DNA of 64,000 nt from Mycolicibacterium hippocampi (lineage in GTDB: Bacteria > Actinomycetota > Actinomycetes > Mycobacteriales > Mycobacteriaceae): contig NZ_BLLB01000002.1 in NCBI RefSeq assembly GCF_010723735.1, positions 4,340,001 through 4,404,000 of the forward strand, in the 5' to 3' direction. Within the stretch, counting starts at the first letter, position 1, and each line of letters starts with the position of its first letter. The position numbers and the translations under genes are program-made. The notes beneath the pieces were generated by a model, which was given only the letters and a program-made list of their open reading frames with translations, was not told where the DNA came from and made no database searches. Positions 40,835 through 49,353 of the stretch are shown in pieces.

Positions 40835-42208
40835 TTATTGCGCCTGACTGACCGAGGACATGTGAAAGTCGGGGATCCGAAGCGACGGCATCTGAGCGCG
40901 GGTCGCCCAGTCACCCCACTCCCGGGGCAGGGTCAGCTCGCTGACGCCGGCCTGGGTGGCACGACGCAGCAGGTCCAGCGGGCTCTCGTTGAAGCGGAAG
41001 TTGTTCACCGCGGCCGTGACCTCACCGTCCTCGACCAGGTACACCCCGTCGCGGGTCAGCCCGGTGAGCAGCAGCACCGACGGGTCGACCTCGCGCATGT
41101 ACCACAGCGTGGTCAGCAGCAGACCCCGTTCGGTGCCGGCGATCATGTCCTGCAGGCTCTGCGGCCCGCCGGTCATCAGGAGGTTGTCGGCGGCCACCGT
41201 CACCGGCGCATCGAACTCCGCGGCCGCCGCCCGCGGGAAGGACAACGCGTTGATCACACCGTCGCGGATCCAGTCGACGCGCTCGATCTCCAGCCCGTTG
41301 TCGAACACCGAGGCCCGCTCCGAGGAACTCGCCGTCGCGATGAACGGCGCGCACTCCAACCCCACCGCGCGGGGGTCCGAGTACAGCGTCAACGGCAGCG
41401 ACGTCAGTTTCTCCCCCACCCGGGTTCCGCCGCCAGGCGCCGCGAGCGCGGTGCGTCCCTCCTGCGCGCTCCGTCCACCCATGGTCCAGCTCAGGTAGAT
41501 CATCATGTCCGCCACCGTGGACGGCGGCATGATCGTCTCGTAACGCCCGGCGGGCAGCTCGATGATGCGCCGCGCCCACGACAACCGCGTCGCAAGCTGG
41601 TCGAGCATCGAATCCGTTGGCACCGCTTCGAAATCGGGGGTGCCGACGCCCACCCAGGCGCTGGCACCGGCACGTTTGGCGTTGATCTCCGGCGACCCGG
41701 TGGGCTCGGTGAACCGCCGGCGCAACCCGTTGGAGGTCGCGACGAACGTCGTCTCGACGATGTGGCGTGCGTAGCCGAACAGCGTGTCACCGCCCCGGAA
41801 GCCGCGCGCCAACGCACCGGCCACGTCACCGAAGACCTCCGCCCCTGTGCCGGGCACGGGCGCGTCCCAGTCGGGCGGCGCGTCAGCAGCCGGCAGTGCC
41901 GGCGCGGCGTCCCTGGCGTGCGGCGCCGTTGCGGCGGCCTGCTGGGAGGCCGCCACCAGGTCGGTGATGACGGTCGGGTTCACCGAGCTGGACCGCACGG
42001 ATCCGACGCGTGCGTCGTCGCCTTGTCGCACAACCGAAATGATCGTGGTGGTGCGGCTGGTAGATTCGCCGTTGGTGGTCATCGTGTTGTTCGCCCAGCG
42101 CAGTGAGGCATCAATGCGATCGGTGACCAAGACGATGGTTTCGTCTGCCCTGCCGAGCCGCCGGGCTTCGGCCAGCGCGATGTCGACTACCTGTTGTGCG
42201 GTGATCAC
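40835..42208 (-). CDS. tldE: TldE/PmbA-type metalloprotease-related subunit
   Basis: The 457-residue protein is the non-catalytic partner of the TldD/TldE protease: it keeps the fold but lacks the HExxxH zinc motif. Typical segments are LLTGLTRDGVYLVEDGEVTA and NNFRFNESPLDLLRRA near the C-terminus. With TldD it forms a heterodimeric protease known for peptide maturation (microcin B17) and antitoxin degradation in E. coli. GTG 42208 follows the TldD stop by 4 bases. The CMD gene follows after 7 bases. Confidence 0.85.
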   Translation of the reverse strand: MITAQQVVDIALAEARRLGRADETIVLVTDRIDASLRWANNTMTTNGESTSRTTTIISVVRQGDDARVGSVRSSSVNPTVITDLVAASQQAAATAPHARDAAPALPAADAPPDWDAPVPGTGAEVFGDVAGALARGFRGGDTLFGYARHIVETTFVATSNGLRRRFTEPTGSPEINAKRAGASAWVGVGTPDFEAVPTDSMLDQLATRLSWARRIIELPAGRYETIMPPSTVADMMIYLSWTMGGRSAQEGRTALAAPGGGTRVGEKLTSLPLTLYSDPRAVGLECAPFIATASSSERASVFDNGLEIERVDWIRDGVINALSFPRAAAAEFDAPVTVAADNLLMTGGPQSLQDMIAGTERGLLLTTLWYMREVDPSVLLLTGLTRDGVYLVEDGEVTAAVNNFRFNESPLDLLRRATQAGVSELTLPREWGDWATRAQMPSLRIPDFHMSSVSQAQ

Positions 42209-42212
42209 TGTT

Positions 42213-43730
42213 CTACCGCCCGCTCTCTTCACGGGTGTTGAGCACGTTGATGCCCCTGAACAAGGCCGACGGGCAGCCGTGGCTGACCGCGGCGACCTGA
42301 CCGGGCTGCGCCTTGCCGCAGTTGAACGCGCCCCCCAGCCGCCAGGTGCCCGGCCCGCCGACCGCTTCCAGCGCTCCCCAGAAGTCGGTGGTGGTCGCCT
42401 GGTAGGCGACGTCACGGATCTGCCCGTCGAGCTTGCCGTCACGGATCCGGAAGAATCGTTGGCCCGTGAACTGGAAGTTGTAGCGCTGCATGTCGATTGA
42501 CCAGCTCTTGTCGCCGACGATGTATATACCGTCGGCCACCCGGGCGATCAGGTCGTCTGTGCTCACGTCGTCGTGGCTCGGTTGCAGCGAGACGTTGGGC
42601 ATCCGCTGGATCGGCACGTGGTGGGCGGAATCGGCATACGAGCAGCCGTTGGAGCGCGCCACCCCGAGCCGCGGTGCGAACACTCGGTCGAGTTGATACC
42701 CGACGAAGATCCCGTCACGCACCAGATCCCAGCTCTGCGCACGCACCCCCTCGTCGTCGAAACCCACGGTCGCCAGGCCGTGGGCGACGGTGCGGTCGGC
42801 GGTCACGTTCATCACCGCCGACCCGTACTTCATGGTGCCCAGCTTGTCCGGGGTGGCGAACGACGTCCCGGCGTAGGCGGCTTCATATCCGATCGCGCGG
42901 TCGTACTCGGTGGCATGGCCGATCGACTCGTGGATCGTCAGCCACAGGTTCGTCGGGTCGATCACCAGGTCGGTCGGTCCGGCCACCACGCTGGGTGCCT
43001 TCGCCTTCTCCGCCAGCAGCGAGGGCAACTGCGCCAACTCGCCGGTCCAGTCCCACACCTCGTCGCCGGCAACGGCTTCCCAGCCCCGCGCGGTCGGCGG
43101 CGCCAGCGTGCGCATGGTGTCGAACGTCCCGGCGGCCGAATCCACGGTCACCGCCTCGAGATTCGGCAGCACCCGTACCCGCTGCTGGGTGATGGACGAG
43201 CCGAACGTGTCGGCGTAGAACGTCTGCTCCTTGGCGGTGTGCAGCCACGCCGACACGTGGTCGACACCGTCTGCGGCCAGCAGCCGGCCCGAGTAGTCCT
43301 GCAGCACCGCGACTTTGTCCTCGGCAGCCACCGCGAACGGATCGACGACGTAGTCCGACACCCAGGACAGATCACGGTAGACGGGCTCGGGCGCCAGTTC
43401 GATGCGCTCGGCGTTCAGCGCGGACAGCGTGGCCGCCACCTTCACCGCACGCCGCGCGGTCTCGGCTGCCGCTGCGGTGTCGAGCTCGGCGTGCGAGGCG
43501 AAGCCCCAGGTGCCGTCGACGATGACGCGCACCGCCAGCCCGATCTCGTGGTCGACGACGGCGTTCTCGAGCGCACCGTCACGTAGCTGCATGGTCTCGG
43601 TCGTGATGGCGTGCACCCGCAGGTCGGCGTAGCTCGCTCCGGCCGCAACCGCCGTGGACAGCGCCGCGTCCCCCAGTTCATGGCGTGGCAACGCAAGAAA
43701 GTCGGCATCGATTCGTCGGGACCCCGTCAC
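42213..43730 (-). CDS. tldD: TldD-type zinc metalloprotease
   Basis: The 505-residue protein carries the TldD zinc motif HESIGH in LWLTIHESIGHATEYDRA. The C-terminal half has SNGCSYADSAHHVPIQRMPN and a Gly/Cys-rich end (GAFNCGKAQPGQVAAVSHG). With TldE it should cleave unfolded or small peptides in the cytoplasm. GTG 43730 has GGTGG upstream. It starts 29 bases after the EcfT gene, in an operon with the transporter, which is unlike the E. coli setting. In M. tuberculosis a similar TldD/TldE pair exists near this region. Confidence 0.9.
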   Translation of the reverse strand: MTGSRRIDADFLALPRHELGDAALSTAVAAGASYADLRVHAITTETMQLRDGALENAVVDHEIGLAVRVIVDGTWGFASHAELDTAAAAETARRAVKVAATLSALNAERIELAPEPVYRDLSWVSDYVVDPFAVAAEDKVAVLQDYSGRLLAADGVDHVSAWLHTAKEQTFYADTFGSSITQQRVRVLPNLEAVTVDSAAGTFDTMRTLAPPTARGWEAVAGDEVWDWTGELAQLPSLLAEKAKAPSVVAGPTDLVIDPTNLWLTIHESIGHATEYDRAIGYEAAYAGTSFATPDKLGTMKYGSAVMNVTADRTVAHGLATVGFDDEGVRAQSWDLVRDGIFVGYQLDRVFAPRLGVARSNGCSYADSAHHVPIQRMPNVSLQPSHDDVSTDDLIARVADGIYIVGDKSWSIDMQRYNFQFTGQRFFRIRDGKLDGQIRDVAYQATTTDFWGALEAVGGPGTWRLGGAFNCGKAQPGQVAAVSHGCPSALFRGINVLNTREESGR

Positions 43731-43759
43731 GCGAACCACCGTAGCGGCTGCCTCCGGGG

Positions 43760-44602
43760 TCAGCGGCCGGTGCCGCTGGTGCCCAGCACCGTCAACTCGA
43801 GCGCCAGGGCGGTTCCGCAGACCGCGATCACGATCGCGAACGCCACCCAGTCCCGGCGCTTGGGTCGTGTCGGTGCCGCCGAGATCTGTCCGGCGCCGCC
43901 GCGGGCGGTGATCGCGTCGCCCATCTCGTCGGCGCGGCGCAACGCGACGGTGATCGCCGCGGAGAGCAGGTCGATCAGCTCGGCGGCCCATCGCCGCCCG
44001 CGGCCCCGCCCGGTCGCGTCGACGTCACGGGGACGCAGCTGGCGCGCCGCATAGAGCACCCGGAACTCCTCGAACAGCATCGGGAATGCCCGCAGCGCCA
44101 ACGCCAGCGTCACCGCCCAGTCGTCGACCGGCACCCGCAACGGGCGCAGCGGACGGCCCAGCGTCGCCACTGCGGGCGCGACCTCGGCGACGTTGGTGGT
44201 GAACGACACCATCGCACCGAGTCCGAGCAGTACCACCGTCAGCGCGGCGATGCGCAGGAAGTTCAGCAGCCCGCCCAGACCGATGTCGACGGAGCCGACG
44301 GGGATCACCGGGCTGCCGCCGGCGAACGCCGCGGTGATCGCCCCCAGCGCCACCAGCACCCACAACACCCTCGGCACTGTCGGGAACGCGCCGCGTGGGA
44401 TGTGCGCCAGCCGCGCCGCCACGACGATCAGCACGGCGACGGCGCCGATGGGCACCCAGCCCGGGTAGAACGTCAGCAGCACTCCGATGCCGGCGACGAT
44501 CAGCAGCTTCGAGCCGGCCCACAGGTCGTGGATGACGGTCTGGCCCGGTACCGGCCGCAGCAGCACCACCTGCCTGCGCTGCTTGCGCGGTGCGGCCGTC
44601 AT
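43760..44602 (-). CDS. ECF transporter T component (EcfT/CbiQ-like)
   Basis: The 280-residue protein has about six membrane helices in the CbiQ pattern. A coupling region, including VTLALALRAFPMLFEEFRVL, contacts the ATPases. The late EAA-like ALRRADEMGDAITARG is the conserved T-component signature. It starts with an ATGA overlap on the stop of the ATPase gene. It should link the fused S-A-A' protein to the membrane. Transported vitamin or metal is unknown. Rv2325c in M. tuberculosis is the matching gene by order. Confidence 0.88.
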   Translation of the reverse strand: MTAAPRKQRRQVVLLRPVPGQTVIHDLWAGSKLLIVAGIGVLLTFYPGWVPIGAVAVLIVVAARLAHIPRGAFPTVPRVLWVLVALGAITAAFAGGSPVIPVGSVDIGLGGLLNFLRIAALTVVLLGLGAMVSFTTNVAEVAPAVATLGRPLRPLRVPVDDWAVTLALALRAFPMLFEEFRVLYAARQLRPRDVDATGRGRGRRWAAELIDLLSAAITVALRRADEMGDAITARGGAGQISAAPTRPKRRDWVAFAIVIAVCGTALALELTVLGTSGTGR

Positions 44603-46668
44603 GACCGTTCCCCTGCCGTCGTCGGCACCGCGGCCAGCATCCCGTCCTCGAGATGCAGCGTGCGCGGGCACAATTCCTCCAGCCCCATGAAGTCATGCGA
44701 GATGACCACCAGCGTCAGCCCCTCGCGGCGACGCAGGTCCACCAGCAGGCGCAGCAGGCCGCGCTGGGAGGCTGCGTCCAGGCCCGCCAGCGGTTCGTCG
44801 AGGATCAGCGCGCGCGGCTTACGGGCCAGCAGCCCGGCCAGCACCACCCGCCGCATCTGCCCGCCGCTGAGCTCGTCAACCCGCCGGGCGGCCAGCGTGG
44901 GCTCCAGGCCGACGGTGTGCAGCGCTTCGGTCACCTTCGCCTGGTTGTACATCGAGAACCCGGCCGACGAGGCTATCTCCAGGGCGACGTGGCTGCGCAT
45001 CAGTTGCAGGCGCGCTGCCTGGAACGAGATCGCTACGGCACCAACCTGATCCGACACCGGCGAGCCGTCGAGTAGACAGCTGCCCGACGTCGGGACGGTC
45101 AGGCCGGCCATGATCCAGGCGAGGGTGGACTTGCCGGACCCGTTGAGGCCGTGGATCAACACACCGTCACCTTGGTGTACCGCGAAGTCGATGTCGCTCA
45201 AAGCGCTTTTTGCCCAAGGGGTTCCGCTGCCGTACTCGTGGCACACACCGTTGAGCTCGAGAACCGGCGCGCCGCGCGGGGGTTCACCGACCTCGCTGGC
45301 CGCCGGCGCCTCGGCGGTTTCGACCATCTCGACGTTGTCGGCGCTGCCGGAGTTGTCGGCCGCAGCGGAGTCGTTGCCGGTCAGGTTGACGGTGCGGTCG
45401 GCGGCGTCGGCTTCGTCGTTGTAATGGGTGATGTGCACCAGTGACGTGCGGTGGCGTTGGGTGAGTCCCGACAGCACCGACATCAGGTCCTCGCGCCCGT
45501 CTTGGTCGACCATGCTGGTGACCTCGTCGGCGATCAGCAGCGAGGGCTCACGGGCCAGTGCCGCAGCCACGGCAAGCCGCTGCAGCTCACCGCCTGACAG
45601 CCCCCCGGTGTCCCGCTCGGCGAGCCCGTCGAGGCCCACCTCAGAGAGCAGTTGGCCCACATCGGTCGCCGTACCGGGGGGCAGACCCCAGACGACGTCG
45701 TCGGCGACCCGGGTACCCAGTACCTGACTCTCGGGGTGCTGCATCACCACCGCGGTGCCGCCGAGCTTGCCCAATCCCACGGCGCCGGGGCGTTCCACGG
45801 TTCCCGAGGTGGGGTCGCGGCCCGACAGCACGAGCATCAGCGTCGTCTTGCCCGAGCCGTTGGCGCCGGTGACCGCCACGTGCTCCCCGGGTTGCACTGC
45901 CAGCGATACGGGTCCCAGCGCGTCGCGGCCGGAACCCGGGTACCGGAACCGGACGTCGCGCAGCTGCAGCGGCACCGGTTCGACCGGACCCGCGTCCACC
46001 GACGACTCAAGCTTGTGCACGTCGGGGATGCCGACCAGCCGCGACATCACCCGCGACAGCGCCCACCAGCCGACCAGGCTGACGAACAGGATGCTGAACA
46101 CGCCGGTGGCGAAGAACACCAGCGGCCAGTAGTCCAGCGCTGTGGCGAAGTCCTGCTTGATCCGCTCGGAGGCCTCCTCCATGCCCGGGATCCGGGCGAT
46201 GACCGCGGCGGCGCCGGTCACGTTGGCGGTGACCGAGTCGAAGATCAGGTTACGCAACCGGCTCAGGATGGCCAGCGCGATCACGGTGCCCGCGCCGAAC
46301 AGCGCACCGGCGATGAGCGCCGCCCCCACCACCGTCGGGGTGCCGCGGCCGCGGCGCTTGACGATGCCGGTCAGCCCGCCGATGTAGGCGCAGTTCACGA
46401 CCGTCATGAAGCCGCCCATGCCGGCGATGAGGAAGGCGACGAGACCGCCGGCGACGGTCGCGGCGATCAGCACCCGCAGCCGGTAGCGGTAGGCGAGCAG
46501 GCCCATCGGGACGGTGCCCAGCAGCGAGAGCCCGGCCGCGAACGGGACCACGACCGCGATGATCGCGATGGCCGCACACAGCGCCGCCATCACGGCGGCC
46601 TGGGCGAGTTCGACCGGTTGAAGCGAACCAGTCCGTCGAGGGGCACTCTCCGGGCCGGCCGAGGTCAT
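44599..46668 (-). CDS. ECF transporter S-A-A' fusion (membrane S domain plus two ATPases)
   Basis: The 689-residue protein joins an S-component-like membrane domain (residues ~15-215, about six helices) to two ABC ATPase domains. Walker A motifs are GANGSGKT (268-275) and GLNGSGKS (507-514), the signatures are LSGGELQRL and LSGGQMRRV, and each has a Walker B (LLIADEVT and ALILDEPL). Such fusion leaves only EcfT separate, as in the M. tuberculosis Rv2326c/Rv2325c pair. ATG 46668 is preceded directly by AAGGA, and by CAGAAT 6 bases upstream as a possible -10. The ligand is unknown. A MarR gene lies divergently. Confidence 0.9.
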   Translation of the reverse strand: MTSAGPESAPRRTGSLQPVELAQAAVMAALCAAIAIIAVVVPFAAGLSLLGTVPMGLLAYRYRLRVLIAATVAGGLVAFLIAGMGGFMTVVNCAYIGGLTGIVKRRGRGTPTVVGAALIAGALFGAGTVIALAILSRLRNLIFDSVTANVTGAAAVIARIPGMEEASERIKQDFATALDYWPLVFFATGVFSILFVSLVGWWALSRVMSRLVGIPDVHKLESSVDAGPVEPVPLQLRDVRFRYPGSGRDALGPVSLAVQPGEHVAVTGANGSGKTTLMLVLSGRDPTSGTVERPGAVGLGKLGGTAVVMQHPESQVLGTRVADDVVWGLPPGTATDVGQLLSEVGLDGLAERDTGGLSGGELQRLAVAAALAREPSLLIADEVTSMVDQDGREDLMSVLSGLTQRHRTSLVHITHYNDEADAADRTVNLTGNDSAAADNSGSADNVEMVETAEAPAASEVGEPPRGAPVLELNGVCHEYGSGTPWAKSALSDIDFAVHQGDGVLIHGLNGSGKSTLAWIMAGLTVPTSGSCLLDGSPVSDQVGAVAISFQAARLQLMRSHVALEIASSAGFSMYNQAKVTEALHTVGLEPTLAARRVDELSGGQMRRVVLAGLLARKPRALILDEPLAGLDAASQRGLLRLLVDLRRREGLTLVVISHDFMGLEELCPRTLHLEDGMLAAVPTTAGERS

Positions 46669-46746
46669 TCCTTGATTCTGCCAGTCGTCGGGGCGTTGAC
46701 CTCCTGACCGGGTGGTGACCGACGCCACCCACCCGCGGCGTTGAAA

Positions 46747-46765
46747 TACATAGCATCCCTATGTA
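46747..46765. promoter_or_regulatory. Candidate MarR operator
   Basis: TACATAG-N5-CTATGTA is a perfect 7-base inverted repeat, 11 bases before the MarR start. A TAGCAT (46751-46756) inside it could be the MarR gene's own -10, so binding would repress that promoter. Confidence 0.6.
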
Positions 46766-46776
46766 AGCATGGAGCC

Positions 46777-47256
46777 ATGTCGTCAACGCTCGGTGCAGAC
46801 CTGCTCGCAGTGGTGGCCCGGATCAACCGGCTGGCCAACCAGCGGGTTCGGATGCCGATTCCCTTCGCCCAGGCCAGGCTGCTGTCCACCATCGAGGACC
46901 AGGGCGAGGCGCGGATCTCGGACCTGGCGGCACTCGACAACTGCTCGCAACCCACGATGACCACCCAGGTCCGCCGGCTCGAGGACGCCGGCATGGTTGC
47001 GCGCACCGCCGACCCCCTCGATGCGCGCGCCGTGCTGATCCGGATCACCCCCGACGGTGTCGCGGCGCTGCGGCAGGCGCGGCTGGACCGCGGGGCCGCA
47101 GTCGATCCGTACCTGGAGCGGCTCAGCGACGACGAGCGCCAGTGCCTGACCGAGGCGCTCGTCGTGCTTCGACGGCTGATCGAGGACGCCGCCGCGCCCG
47201 GCACCGCCGCCCGCCGTCGCGACACCGCCGACAGAAGCACCGTGCCCGGTGCCTGA
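46777..47256 (+). CDS. MarR-family transcriptional regulator
   Basis: The 159-residue protein has the MarR winged helix: RISDLAALDNCSQPTMTTQV then RRLEDAGMVARTADPLDARA with the wing DPLDARAVLIRITPDG. It is homologous by position to Rv2327 in M. tuberculosis, next to the ECF genes. ATG 46777 follows a GGAG and an inverted repeat. It overlaps the downstream MFS gene by 8 bases, so it probably controls that exporter-like protein and itself. The C-terminus is a basic, proline-free tail. Confidence 0.9.
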   Translation: MSSTLGADLLAVVARINRLANQRVRMPIPFAQARLLSTIEDQGEARISDLAALDNCSQPTMTTQVRRLEDAGMVARTADPLDARAVLIRITPDGVAALRQARLDRGAAVDPYLERLSDDERQCLTEALVVLRRLIEDAAAPGTAARRRDTADRSTVPGA

Positions 47257-48511
47257 ACAAGCCTCGATGCCGGAACGGGCCTCGGTGTCGCAACAATCCA
47301 TGTGGCGGCAACCGAAGGCCGTGTGGGCCGTCGCGTTCGCCTGCGTCGTCGCATTCATGGGCATCGGCCTGGTGGACCCGATCCTCAAACCGATCGCCGA
47401 CAACCTGAACGCCTCGCCGTCGCAGGTGTCGTTGCTGTTCACCAGCTACATGGCGGTGATGGGGGTGGCGATGCTGATCACCGGCGTGGTGGCCAGCCGC
47501 ATCGGACCCAAACGCACCCTGCTGCTGGGCCTGGTGATCATCATCGCCGGCGCGGGACTGGCAGGGATGAGCGACACCATCGGCCAGATCGTCGGCTGGC
47601 GCGCACTCTGGGGCCTGGGCAACGCGCTGTTCATCGCCACGGCGTTGGCCACGATCGTCAACTCGGCGCAGGGTTCGGTGGCGCAGGCGATCATCCTCTA
47701 CGAGGCCGCGCTCGGCCTCGGCATCGCCGTCGGGCCGCTGGTCGGCGGACTGCTGGGCTCCATCTCCTGGCGTGGCCCGTTCTTCGGGGTGTCGGTGCTG
47801 ATGGCCGTCGCGGTCGTGGTGACCGCGCTGCTGCTGCCGTCGACACCGCGGGCGGTGCGCGCCACGACGCTGGCCGACCCGTTCCGGGCGCTCGCCCACC
47901 GCGGGCTGCTCGGAGTCGCGATCACCGCACTGCTGTACAACTTCGGGTTCTTCACCCTGCTGGCGTTCACGCCGTTCCCGTTGGACATGAGCGCCTACGG
48001 GATCGGGCTGATCTTCTTCGGCTGGGGTCTGGCGTTGGCGTTCACGTCGGTGTTCGTCGCGCCGCGGTTGCAGCGCCGCTTCGGCACCATCCGCACGTTG
48101 CTGGTGAATCTGCTGTTGATGACGGCGACGCTGGCGGTGATGGCGGTGTGGACCGACCACAAGGCGGTGCTGGCCGGATGTGTCGTGGTCGCCGGACTGT
48201 TCATCGGCGTCAACAACACGCTGATCACCGAGACCGTGATGAAGGCCTCCCCGGTGGAGCGCGGGGTGGCCTCGGCGGCGTACAGCTTCGTGCGGTTCTC
48301 CGGAGCGGCGCTGGCGCCGTGGCTGGCCGGGATGCTCGGCGAGCGGATCAACGCGCATGTGCCGTTCTGGGTGGGCGCGGGCGCGGTGCTGCTGGCGGCC
48401 GGGGTGCTGGCGGCCACCCGCGCGCATCTGCCCGACATCGACGCCCCCGAGCCCGAACTCGACGAACTCACCGACCGTGCCAGGGCGGTCACCGTCGGCA
48501 ACGACAGCTGA
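47249..48511 (+). CDS. MFS transporter
   Basis: The 420-residue protein has 12 predicted membrane helices. The MFS motif between helices 2 and 3 is present as GVVASRIGPKRTLLLGL. It has 6+6 symmetry with a long central loop (STPRAVRATTLADPFRALA). The group is usually drug or small-molecule efflux. GTG 47249 overlaps the MarR stop by 8 bases; an ATG at 47267 is possible. The pairing with MarR is the classic arrangement for inducible efflux. The acidic C-terminal tail is not membrane. Confidence 0.88.
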   Translation: MPEQASMPERASVSQQSMWRQPKAVWAVAFACVVAFMGIGLVDPILKPIADNLNASPSQVSLLFTSYMAVMGVAMLITGVVASRIGPKRTLLLGLVIIIAGAGLAGMSDTIGQIVGWRALWGLGNALFIATALATIVNSAQGSVAQAIILYEAALGLGIAVGPLVGGLLGSISWRGPFFGVSVLMAVAVVVTALLLPSTPRAVRATTLADPFRALAHRGLLGVAITALLYNFGFFTLLAFTPFPLDMSAYGIGLIFFGWGLALAFTSVFVAPRLQRRFGTIRTLLVNLLLMTATLAVMAVWTDHKAVLAGCVVVAGLFIGVNNTLITETVMKASPVERGVASAAYSFVRFSGAALAPWLAGMLGERINAHVPFWVGAGAVLLAAGVLAATRAHLPDIDAPEPELDELTDRARAVTVGNDS

Positions 48512-48516
48512 CCGCG

Positions 48517-49251
48517 TCAGGTCACCCCGACCCCGATCAGGTAACCGACGAGGTAGGTGGCCGCGATGGCGAACCCGCCGAACGCCAACTGCCGCAACGA
48601 TCCCAGCGCGAGGGGCCGACCGGTGATCTTGGCCGCGGAACCACCGGCGAGCAGAAGTCCGACACCGCCGAACGCGAGACCGAGCCACAGCGACCCGTAC
48701 CCGAGCAGGTACGGGATCAGCGGGATGATCGCGCCGATGGCGAACAGCACGAACGACGACCCAGCCGCCACCCACGGGGACGGCTTCTCCCGGGGGTCGA
48801 CCCCGAGCTCCTGCACCAGGTGGAAGTTCACCGCCCTGTTCTCGTCCCGGTGGATCTCCTCGGTGGCGGTTGCGGCAGTCTGCGGCGTCATCCCCATGTC
48901 GGTGAGCATCGCCGCCAACTCGGCCCGCTCGGCCTGTGGATGCAGGCGGAACGATTTGCGCTCCACCAACACCTCGGAGTCGATCTGCTCGTTGGCGGTG
49001 GTCACCGACGTGTACTCCCCCAACGCCATCGAGAACGCCCCCGCCAGCAGGCCGGCGACACCACTGAGCACCACGGTCGCAGGGCTGGCGCTCGCGGCCA
49101 CACCGGCGATCAGGGCGGTGTTGCTCACCAGCCCGTCCATCGCCCCGAACGTCGCGGCCCGCAGCCACCCACCGGTGACGTTGGCGTGCCGGTGGTCGGC
49201 GACGTGTGGCATGCCCGTCGGGGACACGGGCGGATCGACTGGTTCGGTCAT
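48517..49251 (-). CDS. VIT family (CCC1/VIT1-like) metal transporter
   Basis: The 244-residue protein begins with a cytosolic lead and then the VIT motif MDGLVSNTALIAGVAASA (residues ~37-54). Next come GVAGLLAGAFSMALGEYTSV, a hydrophilic segment with helical glutamates (~85-150), and three C-terminal helices. VIT/CCC1 proteins move iron or manganese across membranes by proton exchange; in bacteria they probably export or balance these metals. It converges with the MFS gene, 5 bases apart. ATG 49251 has no strong ribosome site. Confidence 0.87.
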   Translation of the reverse strand: MTEPVDPPVSPTGMPHVADHRHANVTGGWLRAATFGAMDGLVSNTALIAGVAASASPATVVLSGVAGLLAGAFSMALGEYTSVTTANEQIDSEVLVERKSFRLHPQAERAELAAMLTDMGMTPQTAATATEEIHRDENRAVNFHLVQELGVDPREKPSPWVAAGSSFVLFAIGAIIPLIPYLLGYGSLWLGLAFGGVGLLLAGGSAAKITGRPLALGSLRQLAFGGFAIAATYLVGYLIGVGVT

Positions 49252-49341
49252 GGTGATGATTGAACGCCTGCCGTGGTGCGCTCGCGAAGTCAGGTTGACC
49301 TGGGTTTGCAGCATCACAGTTTGCATCCGTGACACGCGGGC

Positions 49342-49347
49342 TACCGT
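49342..49347 (+). promoter_or_regulatory. -10 hexamer for leaderless acyl-CoA oxidase gene
   Basis: TACCGT ends 6 bases before the ATG at 49354. There is no Shine-Dalgarno. Confidence 0.55.
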
Positions 49348-49353
49348 CGAGTC

